The translations under genes and the position numbers were made by a program. From positions 248,001-312,000 of the forward strand of contig NZ_JAATOD010000003.1 in the NCBI RefSeq assembly GCF_014229645.1: a stretch of 64,000 nt of DNA, in the 5' to 3' direction. Position 1 is the first letter of the stretch. Each line of letters opens with the position of its first letter. Shown here piece after piece: positions 1 to 9,277 of the stretch. The notes under the pieces were generated by a model. That model did no database searches. It saw only the letters and a program-made list of their open reading frames with translations, and was not told the origin of the DNA. Source of the stretch: Listeria swaminathanii (GTDB taxonomy: Bacteria > Bacillota > Bacilli > Lactobacillales > Listeriaceae).

Positions 1-1383
1 ACCGCCGTCTCCCGGTTCAATATTCATCGGATTTCCAAACTGATCTAATAAATCAGGGCTAACTGGAATGGTCAAGTTGTTGTTTGTTAAAGTTTCTTTG
101 GGCATCGTGATTGTTTGTCCTTCAGCATCAAAGGTATTGTTAAGAGCAGGGATTTTGCCCACAGAAGAGAAGTCTTGGATGTGAGCATTTACACAAGACA
201 AACTTTTAAGCTTTGTATTATGAGAAACGTCTAATTTCGTTAGTTCAGTATTATTTAAATACAAATAGACTAATTTTGGGTTTTGTGAAAGATCCAATTC
301 TGTTATACCAGCGCCTTGGCAGTCTAATGAATATAATTGTGTATTATGCGTGACATCAAGCTCTTTTATTTTTCTACATCCTTCAGCTTTAAAATATGTT
401 AATTGTGGGTTGTGTGTTAGGTCTATTTCTAATATATCAGTTTGTATACATTGTAGTGTAGTTAATTTCGAAAGCGTAGTTACATCTAATTCGGTTAAAT
501 CATTTACGCCGCAATCAAAATATGTTAATTGTGTAAGTAGGGTTACATCTATTTCGGTCAATTTATTACCTGAGCAATCTAGGATAGTTAGCTGTGAATT
601 TTGGTTGAGATCCAGTTCAGTTATATTATTATTGTCGCAGTATAAACGGTTCAGTAGTTTATTTTGACTTACATCTAATGCAGTTATTTTATTAAAGCTA
701 CAGTCTAAGGTTGTTAATTGAGTATGTGGTGTCACATCTAATTTGGTGATTTTTTTATTTAAATGGCAGTCTAGCTCCGTTAATTGTGTATTGTGGCTGA
801 CATCTAGTTCGGTTAAGGTGTTGCGCGCGCAGTTTAAATAAGTTAACAAAGGATTTTGGCTTACATCTATTTGTGTAAGTTTGTTTGTGTCACAATTTAA
901 GTAGGTTAATTTTGTAAGTGGGGTTACGTCAAGGTTTGTAAGTTTATTTGAATCACATGCCAGATAAGTTAAATTAGTGTTTTGGCTAAGATCAAGGGTG
1001 GTCATGTTGTTACTTGTGCAAATTAAGCTTGTTAAACCAGTTAATTTTTCAAGACCAGTCATATCTGCTATGGAAGAATTGTGGCAGTCTAGACTTGTTA
1101 GGGTCGCTAGTTGTTCTTCGCTGATAGTGTCAGTTGCTTGCATTTCAAATGCTGCTGCTACTTTTGAAGCCAAATTGTCATCAGGAAACCAGTCGTTAAA
1201 ACTTTGTGTTTGACCGGCTTTGAGTGTTTTCACGGGAGCGGGTTGCTTTGTGGCACTCTCTGTATTATTTGTGATTTCTGTTGTATTGTCTGTAATATCA
1301 TTAGTTGCCGCGGAAGTTAATAGTGGATTTGAGACCATTGTCAAACTAATTAATGAGACTAATACTATTTTAGAGGTTTTCAA
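1..1383 (-). CDS. inlJ: Internalin J (5' part, runs off the left edge)
   Basis: Minus-strand reading frame of 461 codons, open to the window edge. It starts at a TTG (1381-1383) with the ribosome binding site TAAAGGAG about nine bases upstream. Residues 1 to about 26 form a signal peptide (basic start, hydrophobic core, ending near TSAAT). A short cap follows, then from about residue 95 some fifteen leucine-rich repeats of about 21 residues with the pattern LTxLxCxxNxLTxLDVSxN. The cysteine at a fixed repeat position makes the cysteine ladder typical of InlJ, an LPXTG-anchored surface adhesin of Listeria. The last residues in the window lie just after the LRR block. The MucBP repeats and sorting signal expected in the family lie outside. 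No frameshift is seen in this part. Identification as InlJ rather than another cysteine-ladder internalin is inference from the repeat type. Confidence 0.9.
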   Translation of the reverse strand, partial: MKTSKIVLVSLISLTMVSNPLLTSAATNDITDNTTEITNNTESATKQPAPVKTLKAGQTQSFNDWFPDDNLASKVAAAFEMQATDTISEEQLATLTSLDCHNSSIADMTGLEKLTGLTSLICTSNNMTTLDLSQNTNLTYLACDSNKLTNLDVTPLTKLTYLNCDTNKLTQIDVSQNPLLTYLNCARNTLTELDVSHNTQLTELDCHLNKKITKLDVTPHTQLTTLDCSFNKITALDVSQNKLLNRLYCDNNNITELDLNQNSQLTILDCSGNKLTEIDVTLLTQLTYFDCGVNDLTELDVTTLSKLTTLQCIQTDILEIDLTHNPQLTYFKAEGCRKIKELDVTHNTQLYSLDCQGAGITELDLSQNPKLVYLYLNNTELTKLDVSHNTKLKSLSCVNAHIQDFSSVGKIPALNNTFDAEGQTITMPKETLTNNNLTIPVSPDLLDQFGNPMNIEPGDGG

Positions 1384-1594
1384 TTGAGCTGGCTCCTTTA
1401 ATTACTTTTTATAATCATTTATTATACGCCGAAATACTTGTTTTTTTGTCCCATTAAGGTACGAAAAACGCACGCATGTGATTCGTTTTTGTCGATTTGA
1501 TGGCTAAAAAGAATTGCAAAAATGGTAGCGATTAATTTTCACGTCTATGATAATATAAAAGTGTCCGATTAAGTTAAACAAAGGAGTGAATCAC

Positions 1595-3937
1595 GTGCCA
1601 CATTTGAAAGACTATACGATTGGTATTCAACATATAAAGCAGCTGACTTCGGAAATTTCACTTGGAACAAAGTTGGTATTTGCTATTTCTGGACAGATAA
1701 CGATTAAGCTTTCAGAGCAGAAATTTTATTTGCAGGAAGGCGATATTTTAGTTCTTGATCGCAACACTTTTTATACAATTGAAGGAAATGAAGATAATTT
1801 AATTATTGATTTAACAATTTCAGATACATTTTTTGCGCATTATTATGAGGATTATTTCCAGCATTCGTTTAAATTTTTCTCGAAGGAGAGTGATCCGGGG
1901 CGAGAGCGGGTTGTTGGGTCTTTGCGAAAGTCGGTTAGTGAGCTTTTGATTGCTTCGGCGACTAAAAAACGCGCGAATAAATTAGAGGCGCAATCGGCAT
2001 TATTCCAAATTTTACTTTTGCTTACACGCTTTTTGAAAAGAGGGATTCCGTCTTCGGCACGGAAAGAAGTCAATGATAAACGGATTTCGCGCATTATTCG
2101 AGAAGTAGAAGAACGGTTTGATGAAGCCTTGTCTCTGCGCGAGTTTGCGCAAAAAGAGTTTTTAAGTGAGGCGTATTTGTCACGTTATTTTAAAAAGACA
2201 ACGGGGCTTGGTTTTTTGCAGTATTTGACGGAAGTTCGGTTGAAGCATGCGATTCAAGATTTGCTTCACTCGGCGGAAACTATTACGGAAATAGCACTAA
2301 AAAATGGTTTTTCGAGTCAAAAGCATTTTTCGGAAGTGTTTAAGTTTCATTTTGAGTTGACGCCTAGCGAATATCGGATGGAGCATCATTCGGAAACGAA
2401 TTTACTAATAGAAAACCGGGCGTCACAAATGGGTGCAAGTATCGAACACATCGCGCCATCACCGGAAATTTTAGTGAAGTTAGCGGGTCTTTATTATGAT
2501 GTGGAGCTTGGTAAGGAATTAAATAAAGCGCCTTTTGAGAAGAAGAAAATTGATATTACGGAAAAGTCGGCGCGCTGTCTCAGCAAGAATATGAATATTT
2601 TAACGATTGGTGAGCTGAAAGAAGTGCTGAAAGATAATGTGCAAAAGCAGATTATTACGACGCGGGATGAAATTGGCATTAATTATATTGGCATTCGTCA
2701 TTTGTTTAGAGGATCGACGTTCTTGCCTGAAACGGAAACGGATGAGCTAGTGCCGACCTCTTCGCCATATGCTAATGCGGATTTAGCGCTCACTTTTTTA
2801 AAGCAGCAGAATTTACAATTGTTTATTCGTTTGGAGTATCAAGATATTTTGGGTGAGGAAGAAGCGGTTTTTGAGCGTTTGGATCATTTTTTAAGACATT
2901 GTATGCAAGTTTTTGGGCGGGAATTTGTTTCTAAATGGCATTTTATGTTTTATGAACCGAAAAATACATATGCGGACAAAGCAGAATTGAAAAAACTTTA
3001 TTTGAAGCTATATCAAATTATAAAATCGTGTTTTCCCGCTATCCAAGTCGGAAATTTTGTCCCGTTTTCGTTGTCTAAAGATGCGGTGCCAGAGCGCCAC
3101 ACATGGTTTTTAGAAGAAGCGGATAAAATTGATTTTGTTGCCTTTAATGCGAACCAAAATGAAGCGGTAGATTTTTCGAAAGAGGATACGCAGTCGTTTT
3201 TAGTTTCAGAGGATCATTGTTTGTCGAAAACGTTGAAGTTAAAGGCTTTCTTGAAGCATCATCATATTAATAAGCCGTTGATGTTGGTGAATTGGAATAC
3301 GTTGTCGGGGAATACTAGGTATACGAACGGGACGTTTTTCCGAGGTGCGCTAGTTTTGAAAACGATGCTAGATTTGGTGCCAGAAGTGGATGCGTTAGGA
3401 TTTTGGATTAATACGGAGCTGCATGAGGGTGACGATAGCAAGTTAAATATTAGCCTGGATGGGATTGAAATGTTCCACTTTTTTAACGGGAAAAGACCGG
3501 CGTTTTATGCGGTGAAGTTTTTGAGGCGGCTTAAAGGTGTTGTCGTCGCGGAAGGTCCTGACTTTATTATGACGAAGCACGTGGACGGATATCAGCTGAT
3601 TTTGATGAACTGTGCGACGATTAATCCGCGCTATTCGGTGGAGGAACGGTTCACTAAAGAAGAGCAAAAAGAAATGCATATTCGGCTTACGGGGCTTGAA
3701 GCGGGTGAGTATCAGGTTCGAAAATGGCAATTTGACCGGGATAATGGGGCGCTTTATTCGAAGTATTGGCAGCTTAATAGTAAATACGGGATGGATAAAG
3801 AAATTTTGGATTACATTGTGGATGTTTCTCAGCCAACGCTCACGGTGACGGATGAAACGATAACGGAAGATTGGTCGTTTTATGCCTATTTAGATATTAA
3901 TGCGATTCATTTTTATGAGTTTAGAAGTACGATTTAA
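1595..3937 (+). CDS. AraC-family regulator with C-terminal GH39/xylosidase-like domain
   Basis: A protein of 780 residues. The GTG at 1595 is chosen because AAAGGAG lies eight bases upstream; the earlier in-frame GTG at 1586 overlaps that site. Residues 1-110 look like a cupin sensor domain. Residues about 165-265 form an AraC-type double helix-turn-helix (SLREFAQKEFLSEAYLSRYFKK, then ITEIALKNGFSSQKHFSEVFK and TPSEY). The remaining 500 residues resemble a family 39 beta-xylosidase barrel (FMFYEPKN, LVNWNTLSGN, ALGFWINTE). Such proteins are known as sugar-responsive AraC regulators in Firmicutes. The barrel probably senses a glycoside rather than being a secreted enzyme, since there is no signal peptide. 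No sugar operon is adjacent, so the target is unknown. It is divergent from inlJ. Confidence 0.8.
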   Translation: MPHLKDYTIGIQHIKQLTSEISLGTKLVFAISGQITIKLSEQKFYLQEGDILVLDRNTFYTIEGNEDNLIIDLTISDTFFAHYYEDYFQHSFKFFSKESDPGRERVVGSLRKSVSELLIASATKKRANKLEAQSALFQILLLLTRFLKRGIPSSARKEVNDKRISRIIREVEERFDEALSLREFAQKEFLSEAYLSRYFKKTTGLGFLQYLTEVRLKHAIQDLLHSAETITEIALKNGFSSQKHFSEVFKFHFELTPSEYRMEHHSETNLLIENRASQMGASIEHIAPSPEILVKLAGLYYDVELGKELNKAPFEKKKIDITEKSARCLSKNMNILTIGELKEVLKDNVQKQIITTRDEIGINYIGIRHLFRGSTFLPETETDELVPTSSPYANADLALTFLKQQNLQLFIRLEYQDILGEEEAVFERLDHFLRHCMQVFGREFVSKWHFMFYEPKNTYADKAELKKLYLKLYQIIKSCFPAIQVGNFVPFSLSKDAVPERHTWFLEEADKIDFVAFNANQNEAVDFSKEDTQSFLVSEDHCLSKTLKLKAFLKHHHINKPLMLVNWNTLSGNTRYTNGTFFRGALVLKTMLDLVPEVDALGFWINTELHEGDDSKLNISLDGIEMFHFFNGKRPAFYAVKFLRRLKGVVVAEGPDFIMTKHVDGYQLILMNCATINPRYSVEERFTKEEQKEMHIRLTGLEAGEYQVRKWQFDRDNGALYSKYWQLNSKYGMDKEILDYIVDVSQPTLTVTDETITEDWSFYAYLDINAIHFYEFRSTI

Positions 3938-3969
3938 AAAGTTCAACTACTGCAGTTGGACTTTTTTTA
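3936..3969 (+). terminator. Rho-independent terminator after the AraC gene
   Basis: The arms AAGTTCAAC and GTTGGACTT (one G-T pair) enclose a short loop and are followed by seven T. It overlaps the stop codon of the AraC-type gene. Confidence 0.75.
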
Positions 3970-4146
3970 TGCCTTTAACACCGAATTTTTGACATTGGTT
4001 AGTGTGGTTTGGAAAAGAAGTAAATTTCAAGCTAAAACTAAGCAAAAAAGCAAACTTCTTTTAGGTTAAATTTTTTTATAATAAAGGTGTAGTGAAAAAT
4101 ACGGATGTTCTGGCCAGCAGAAGTATTAAAAATGGAGGTTTGGAGA

Positions 4147-5334
4147 ATGAAAGAGAAGTTGTTTCAAAAACTAGACGAAAAAAGAGATCGAATGATAGAA
4201 ATTCGTCGTTACTTACATGAGCACCCTGAACTTTCTTTTCAAGAGGAAAATACGGCGAAATATGTGGCGGATTTTTACAAAAATATGGACTGCGATGTGC
4301 GGACGCATGTTGGGGGAAATGGCGTTGTTGTAACGATTGATACGGGTAAACCGGGCAAGACACTAGCTATTCGCGCCGACTTTGATGCACTTCCTATCCA
4401 TGAAGAAACTGGTTTAGCTTTTGCCTCTAAAAACCCTGGTGTGATGCACGCTTGTGGTCACGATGGTCATACGGCTTATATGCTTATTTTAGGTGAAACG
4501 CTTATCGAAATGAAGCAAGAATTAACTGGGAAAATTGTTATTCTACATCAACATGCGGAAGAAACTCCTCCTGGTGGCGCGATTCAAATGATTAAAGATG
4601 GTGCATTAGACGGCGTGGATAATGTACTTGGAATTCATGTTATGTCTACGATGAAAACTGGCGAAGTCTTTTACCGCGAAGGTGCGATTCAAACTGGTCG
4701 TTCTTATTTCAAACTTAAAGTTCAAGGTCAAGGTGGGCACGGATCTTCTCCCCATTTGGCAAATGACGCAATTGTTGCAGCAAGTGAATTTGTGGTCGCT
4801 GTGCAAACCGTTATTAGCCGCCGTTTGAATCCGTTTGATGTTGGTTCGATTACGATTGGTTCTTTTGACGGAAAAGGTAGTTTTAATGTAATTAAGGATG
4901 CTGTGGAACTTGAAGGCGATGTTCGCTCGATGTCCGAAGAGGCGCGCAACATCATTCAAAAAGAAATTACGCGCATCGTTAGCGGGATTGAAGCTATGTT
5001 TGGCGTTACTTGTGAGCTTGATTACAAAAATGATTATCCGGTTTTAAATAATGACGAAGCTTTGACTGAGTTTGTTGTTAAATCAATTAAAGGGGCGGAA
5101 ATTCCAGAAATCACGGATGTTATACGCTGCGAACCGCAACCGCCATCGGAAGACTTTGCTTATTATGCAAAAGAGCGTCCGAGCTCATTTTTCTATGTTG
5201 GGGCGATGCCGGCTGATGGTCATTTTTACCCGCATCATCATCCAAAATTCGACATTAATGAAGATTCATTATTAATTGCATCAAAAGCAATGGGAGCCTG
5301 TGTTGTAGATTACTTAAAAGGAGAGAATAACTAA
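4147..5334 (+). CDS. M20D family metal-dependent amidohydrolase (first copy)
   Basis: A protein of 395 residues of the N-acyl-amino-acid amidohydrolase/hippurate hydrolase group. The ATG at 4147 follows GGAGGTTTGGAGA and matches the start of the paralogue at 6750; an in-frame ATG at 4105 lacks such a site. Metal-ligand motifs are HACGHDGHTA (about residue 100), HQHAEE (about 138) and HHHPKFD near the C-terminus; the GGHGSSPH motif of the lid domain is present. The family removes an acyl or aromatic group from an amino acid or dipeptide in the cytoplasm. The stop codon overlaps the ATG of the downstream transporter (TAATG), so the two are co-translated. It is highly similar to the gene at 6750, implying tandem duplication around the transporter. 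The substrate cannot be read from the sequence. Confidence 0.88.
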   Translation: MKEKLFQKLDEKRDRMIEIRRYLHEHPELSFQEENTAKYVADFYKNMDCDVRTHVGGNGVVVTIDTGKPGKTLAIRADFDALPIHEETGLAFASKNPGVMHACGHDGHTAYMLILGETLIEMKQELTGKIVILHQHAEETPPGGAIQMIKDGALDGVDNVLGIHVMSTMKTGEVFYREGAIQTGRSYFKLKVQGQGGHGSSPHLANDAIVAASEFVVAVQTVISRRLNPFDVGSITIGSFDGKGSFNVIKDAVELEGDVRSMSEEARNIIQKEITRIVSGIEAMFGVTCELDYKNDYPVLNNDEALTEFVVKSIKGAEIPEITDVIRCEPQPPSEDFAYYAKERPSSFFYVGAMPADGHFYPHHHPKFDINEDSLLIASKAMGACVVDYLKGENN

Positions 5335-6734
5335 TGACATCAACTGCTTATAAAGGCACAAATAAACTTATTGTTGGGATTGTTTTCGGGGTTATCACGT
5401 TTTGGCTATTTGCTCAATCAATGGTAAACATCATTCCAGCGGTACAATCGGATCTGGGGATTTCTTCAGATTTACTTAGTATCGCCATCAGCTTAACCGC
5501 GCTATTTTCAGGTATTTTTATCGTTGTAGCGGGTGGGATGGCTGATAAATTTGGTCGTGTAAAATTAACTTATATCGGACTTATTCTTAGCATTATCGGT
5601 TCACTACTTCTTGTTTTGACTCAAGGGGCAACGTTACTTATTATCGGTCGTATTATTCAAGGGCTTTCGGCTGCTTGTATTATGCCGGCAACACTTGCAC
5701 TAATGAAAGCTTATTTTGACGGAGCTGACAGACAAAGGGCACTTAGTTACTGGTCAATCGGCTCATGGGGCGGATCAGGTATTTGTTCATTCGCAGGTGG
5801 AGCTATCGCAACTTACATGGGTTGGCGCTGGATTTTCATTATTTCCATCGTATTCGCACTACTTGGAATGCTACTAATTAAAGGCACTCCAGAAAGTAAA
5901 GTCGTTCAAAATACAAAAGCAAAATTTGATTCATTCGGACTTGTTCTTTTTGTTATCGCAATGGTTTGTTTAAACCTTATTATTACTCGTGGCGCAACAT
6001 TTGGCTGGACAAGCCCAATTACTATCGCTATGCTCGTTGTTTTCCTAGTTTCTGCGGGATTATTCTTCCGAGTGGAACTGAGACAAGCCAATGGATTTAT
6101 TGATTTCTCGTTATTTAAAAATAAAGCTTATACAGGCGCAACACTTTCTAATTTCTTATTAAACGCGGCAGCTGGAACACTTGTTGTTGCAAATACTTAT
6201 GTACAAATTGGTCGTGGTTTTACGGCATTCCAATCAGGTTTACTTTCTATCGGTTATCTAGTTTGTGTACTTGGAATGATTCGTATCGGTGAAAAAATCT
6301 TGCAACGTGTTGGTGCGCGTAAACCAATGATTCTAGGTTCAGGAATTACAGCAGTTGGTATCGCATTAATGGCACTAACATTTGTCCCGGGAACACTTTA
6401 TACAGTACTTGTGTTTATCGGTTTTGCGTTATTCGGTATCGGACTTGGAATGTATGCAACACCTTCAACAGATACTGCTATCTCTAATGCGCCGGAAGAC
6501 AAAGTCGGAGTAGCTTCTGGGATTTACAAAATGGCAAGTTCGCTAGGTGGCTCATTCGGCGTGGCGATTTCCGCTACAATTTACGGAGTTATCGCACTTT
6601 CCGGAAATATTGATTTAGCTGCAATGGTTGGACTTTTAACAAATGTTGGTTTTTGTGTAGTGTCACTTATTGCTGTTGCGGTAACAACACCGTCAGCGAA
6701 AAAAGCACTCGAATTAAAAGCTGCAAAAGAATAG
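5334..6734 (+). CDS. MFS transporter, DHA2-like with about 14 TM segments
   Basis: A 466-residue hydrophobic protein. Length and predicted helix count fit the 14-TM DHA2 branch of the major facilitator superfamily. The MFS loop motif appears as GGMADKFGRVK after TM2, and RIIQGLSAACIMPATLAL in TM4 matches the family. The ATG overlaps the previous stop by one base. The next gene, another M20D amidohydrolase, follows after 15 bases with a clear AGGAGG. An enzyme-carrier-enzyme operon suggests that the carrier imports the conjugate that the enzymes split, or exports a product. DHA2 members are often drug exporters, but the context argues for a metabolic role. This is inference. Confidence 0.85.
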   Translation: MTSTAYKGTNKLIVGIVFGVITFWLFAQSMVNIIPAVQSDLGISSDLLSIAISLTALFSGIFIVVAGGMADKFGRVKLTYIGLILSIIGSLLLVLTQGATLLIIGRIIQGLSAACIMPATLALMKAYFDGADRQRALSYWSIGSWGGSGICSFAGGAIATYMGWRWIFIISIVFALLGMLLIKGTPESKVVQNTKAKFDSFGLVLFVIAMVCLNLIITRGATFGWTSPITIAMLVVFLVSAGLFFRVELRQANGFIDFSLFKNKAYTGATLSNFLLNAAAGTLVVANTYVQIGRGFTAFQSGLLSIGYLVCVLGMIRIGEKILQRVGARKPMILGSGITAVGIALMALTFVPGTLYTVLVFIGFALFGIGLGMYATPSTDTAISNAPEDKVGVASGIYKMASSLGGSFGVAISATIYGVIALSGNIDLAAMVGLLTNVGFCVVSLIAVAVTTPSAKKALELKAAKE

Positions 6735-6749
6735 GAGGCTGTATTTATC

Positions 6750-7940
6750 ATGCGTACCAAGTTAATGAACATGCTTGAGGAACGAAAAGATGAAATCACT
6801 CAGATTAGACGGCATTTGCACGAACATCCTGAATTATCGTTTCATGAAGCAGAAACAGCAAAATTCATTCAAGATTTTTACAAAGGAAAAGATGTAGAAA
6901 TTGCAACGGAAGTAGGTAATGGCCACGCGGTCGTTGTAACGATCAAAGGCGGCAAACCCGGAAAAACAATTGCCTTGCGCGCCGATTTCGATGCACTTCC
7001 GATTGAAGAAGAAACCGATTTACCATTTAAATCTAAAAATCCTGGTGTGATGCACGCTTGTGGTCACGATGGACATACGGCTTATTTACTTGTGTTGGCA
7101 GATTGCTTAATCCAGCTGAAAGAAAATATTCCTGGAACGATTAAAATTGTGCATCAACATGCCGAAGAAGCACCACCCGGCGGAGCGAAAAGCGTTGTCG
7201 AGTCTGGTATTTTGGATGATGTGGACCAAATTTTTGGGATTCATGTATTTCCTTTTGGCGAAAGTGGGCAGGTATATTATCATAGTGGCTACGCGATGGC
7301 CGGTCGTACCTATTTTAAATTAAAAATTCAAGGTGTTGGTGGGCACGGCTCGTCTCCGCATATGGCGAATGACGCGATTGTTGCGGGTGCGTATTTTGTG
7401 ACAGCCATTCAAACGGTCGTGAGCAGACGCTTGAACCCATTTGATACGGGTGTTATAACGATTGGTTCTTTTGACGGAAAAGGTAGCTTTAATGTAATTA
7501 AGGATTCGGTTGAGTTAGAAGGCGACGTTCGTTACATGAATACCGAAAATCGGGACAAAATGGATGCGGAAATCCACCGAATTGTTGCTGGTATTGAGGC
7601 GATGTTTGGCGTAAGCGTGGAATTAACGTATACAAACGATTATCCGCCACTTTATAATGATCCAGCAGTAACGGAACAAGTTATTGGTAGCTTGCAAAAA
7701 GGGATTGGCGAGTACTTAACAGAAATCTCTGAATATGATATGCTTTCAGGGTCAGAAGATTTTGCATATTATCTACAAAAAATCCCGGGCGTCTTCTTCT
7801 ACATTGGTGCAAAGCCAAAAAATGTCTCACATGCATATTTTAATCATCATCCGAAATTCGACATTGATGAAGATGCGTTGTTAGTTGCAGCTAAATCAGT
7901 TGCAGACGTTGTGTTAGATTATTATAAATTAAATGGATAA
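6750..7940 (+). CDS. M20D family metal-dependent amidohydrolase (second copy)
   Basis: A protein of 396 residues closely similar over its whole length to the product of the gene at 4147: both have RRxLHEHPELSFxE, ALRADFDALPI, HACGHDGHTAY, HQHAEE, GGHGSSPH and HHPKFDI. Start ATG with AGGAGG ten bases upstream. It is the third gene of the amidohydrolase-MFS-amidohydrolase operon. All metal ligands seen in the first copy are kept, so both enzymes are probably active. Differences lie mainly in the region around residues 165-185 and near the C-terminus (SGSEDFAYYLQKIPG versus PPSEDFAYYAKERPS), which could change substrate choice. Confidence 0.88.
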   Translation: MRTKLMNMLEERKDEITQIRRHLHEHPELSFHEAETAKFIQDFYKGKDVEIATEVGNGHAVVVTIKGGKPGKTIALRADFDALPIEEETDLPFKSKNPGVMHACGHDGHTAYLLVLADCLIQLKENIPGTIKIVHQHAEEAPPGGAKSVVESGILDDVDQIFGIHVFPFGESGQVYYHSGYAMAGRTYFKLKIQGVGGHGSSPHMANDAIVAGAYFVTAIQTVVSRRLNPFDTGVITIGSFDGKGSFNVIKDSVELEGDVRYMNTENRDKMDAEIHRIVAGIEAMFGVSVELTYTNDYPPLYNDPAVTEQVIGSLQKGIGEYLTEISEYDMLSGSEDFAYYLQKIPGVFFYIGAKPKNVSHAYFNHHPKFDIDEDALLVAAKSVADVVLDYYKLNG

Positions 7941-7948
7941 TAGCTTTG

Positions 7949-7992
7949 AAAAGAGCATAGTCAGACTTTAAGAATCTGGTTATGCTCTTTTG
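7949..7992 (+). terminator. Hairpin terminator after the amidohydrolase operon
   Basis: An 11-base stem, AAAAGAGCATA with TATGCTCTTTT, with a second inner stem CAGA/TCTG. The T-run is short (TTTTG), so termination may be partial. Confidence 0.6.
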
Positions 7993-8025
7993 TTAGTGGC
8001 GGGATTTAAAGAGGAGTGAATTCAA

Positions 8026-9231
8026 ATGAATCAGGTAAAAGGAGAAAGGCATTCGTTAATGGTATTACTTGTTCTATTTATAGGCTATACCAGTGTATAC
8101 GTGGACAAATACACTATCGGAATTTCGCTTGTAACTGTTTCTCAGGATTTGGGATTTGATCCGAGTCAGAAAGGTTTGATTTTAAGTGCTTTCTTTCTAG
8201 GTTATACGCTTTTTCAAATTCCGATGGGGTATTTAAATAATCGGATTGGCGCACGTCCTGTTCTTGCGATATCGATTATTGTTGTCGGGCTGTTTCTTAT
8301 TATTTTTGGCTTTGGATATTCCTTGCTGTTTTTGGTTGTTATTCGTTTCTTGTCTGGGGCGCTCGGGCATGCGGGTTATCCGCCATCTGTCAGCAACTAT
8401 ATTTCTCTGCATATCCCTTTAAATAAGCGAGGTTTTGCGCAATCGGCAATGCTCGCGTCCTCTGGTTTTGCGGCCTTTATTGGTCCACTTTTAATCGCAC
8501 AATTATTACTAACAGTAGGTTGGCGTACTACATATTATTGGATTGGTATTGCAGTAATTTTGATTGGATTTTTGATTTTACTAGTAGTACCAAAAGCGCC
8601 AAAAATCGATTTAAGCGCCCAAAAAGAAAAAATCAAAGTACCTTTCTCGGAACTTTTAAAAGACAAACAGTTGTGGATTCTGTTGCTATCAGCGCTATTT
8701 ATCAATGCAGCAAATTATGGTTTAACAAGTTGGCTTGCTTCCTATTTGAGTGAAGTACGCGGGATTTCTATTAGCGAAGTGAGTTATATTAGTTCTTTAG
8801 CGGGACTCTGCATCTTAATCGCGGGCGTTGTTGGTGGCTATTTTATCAGTCGTTTTTTCAAAGGAAAAGAGCCAATGGTCATTTTCACGTTTTGCGTACT
8901 TGGAGCATTTACGGTTTACGGCGTGTACTTATTTGATCAACTGACGCTTTCGATTATTTGCTTGTGTTTATGTAATGTTTTCCTCATTATGGCCTTTACA
9001 ACGCTGATGGGGCTGCCACACAAGTTATTTAAACAGAGCCACATTGCGACAAAATACGCGGCCATCAACTCGGGCGGGGTTTTAGGTGGATTTTTCGCAC
9101 CGATGATTATTGGGGACTTGGTAAAGGCAACTAATTCTTATCAATCGGCTTTTCTATTCTTGGCGATAACTTTATTAATGTCAGGAATTATTGTTTTAGC
9201 GATAAAAAAACGAGCAGCAATTAGCGAATAA
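8026..9231 (+). CDS. MFS transporter, 12 TM, anion:cation symporter-like
   Basis: A 401-residue protein with about 12 membrane segments. The start ATG follows AGAGGAGTG. GYTLFQIPMGYLNNRIGARPVL in the TM2 region resembles the ACS branch (GlpT, hexuronate and phthalate carriers) of the major facilitator superfamily, and RFLSGALGHAGYPPS in TM4 fits too. A hairpin separates it from the amidohydrolase operon, so it may be transcribed partly by read-through. An organic anion substrate is plausible, perhaps an acyl-amino acid linked to the upstream enzymes, but nothing shows this directly. It ends in a bidirectional terminator shared with the SDR gene on the other strand. Confidence 0.8.
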   Translation: MNQVKGERHSLMVLLVLFIGYTSVYVDKYTIGISLVTVSQDLGFDPSQKGLILSAFFLGYTLFQIPMGYLNNRIGARPVLAISIIVVGLFLIIFGFGYSLLFLVVIRFLSGALGHAGYPPSVSNYISLHIPLNKRGFAQSAMLASSGFAAFIGPLLIAQLLLTVGWRTTYYWIGIAVILIGFLILLVVPKAPKIDLSAQKEKIKVPFSELLKDKQLWILLLSALFINAANYGLTSWLASYLSEVRGISISEVSYISSLAGLCILIAGVVGGYFISRFFKGKEPMVIFTFCVLGAFTVYGVYLFDQLTLSIICLCLCNVFLIMAFTTLMGLPHKLFKQSHIATKYAAINSGGVLGGFFAPMIIGDLVKATNSYQSAFLFLAITLLMSGIIVLAIKKRAAISE

Positions 9232-9234
9232 AAT

Positions 9235-9275
9235 AAAAGGAGGAAAACAAGATTGGCTTTGTTTTCCTCCTTTTT
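9235..9275. terminator. Bidirectional terminator between convergent genes
   Basis: The stem AAAAGGAGGAAAAC pairs with GTTTTCCTCCTTTT. It has an A-rich 5' side and a T-run 3' side, so it can end both the MFS gene (+) and the SDR gene (-). Confidence 0.85.
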
Positions 9276-9277
9276 AA

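Noticed and set aside
350..1213. Plus-strand open frames opposite inlJ
   Set aside because: They are the antisense of the regular leucine-rich repeats and have no ribosome binding site; the minus-strand frame is continuous and clearly coding.
1384..1594. PrfA box upstream of inlJ
   Set aside because: No match to TTAACANNTGTTAA; only a -10-like TATAAT on the inlJ side without a convincing -35.
6381..6396. Noc-like palindrome around CCCGGG in the DHA2 gene
   Set aside because: Only the central part TCCCGGGA fits; too many changes from TATTTCCCGGGAAATA.
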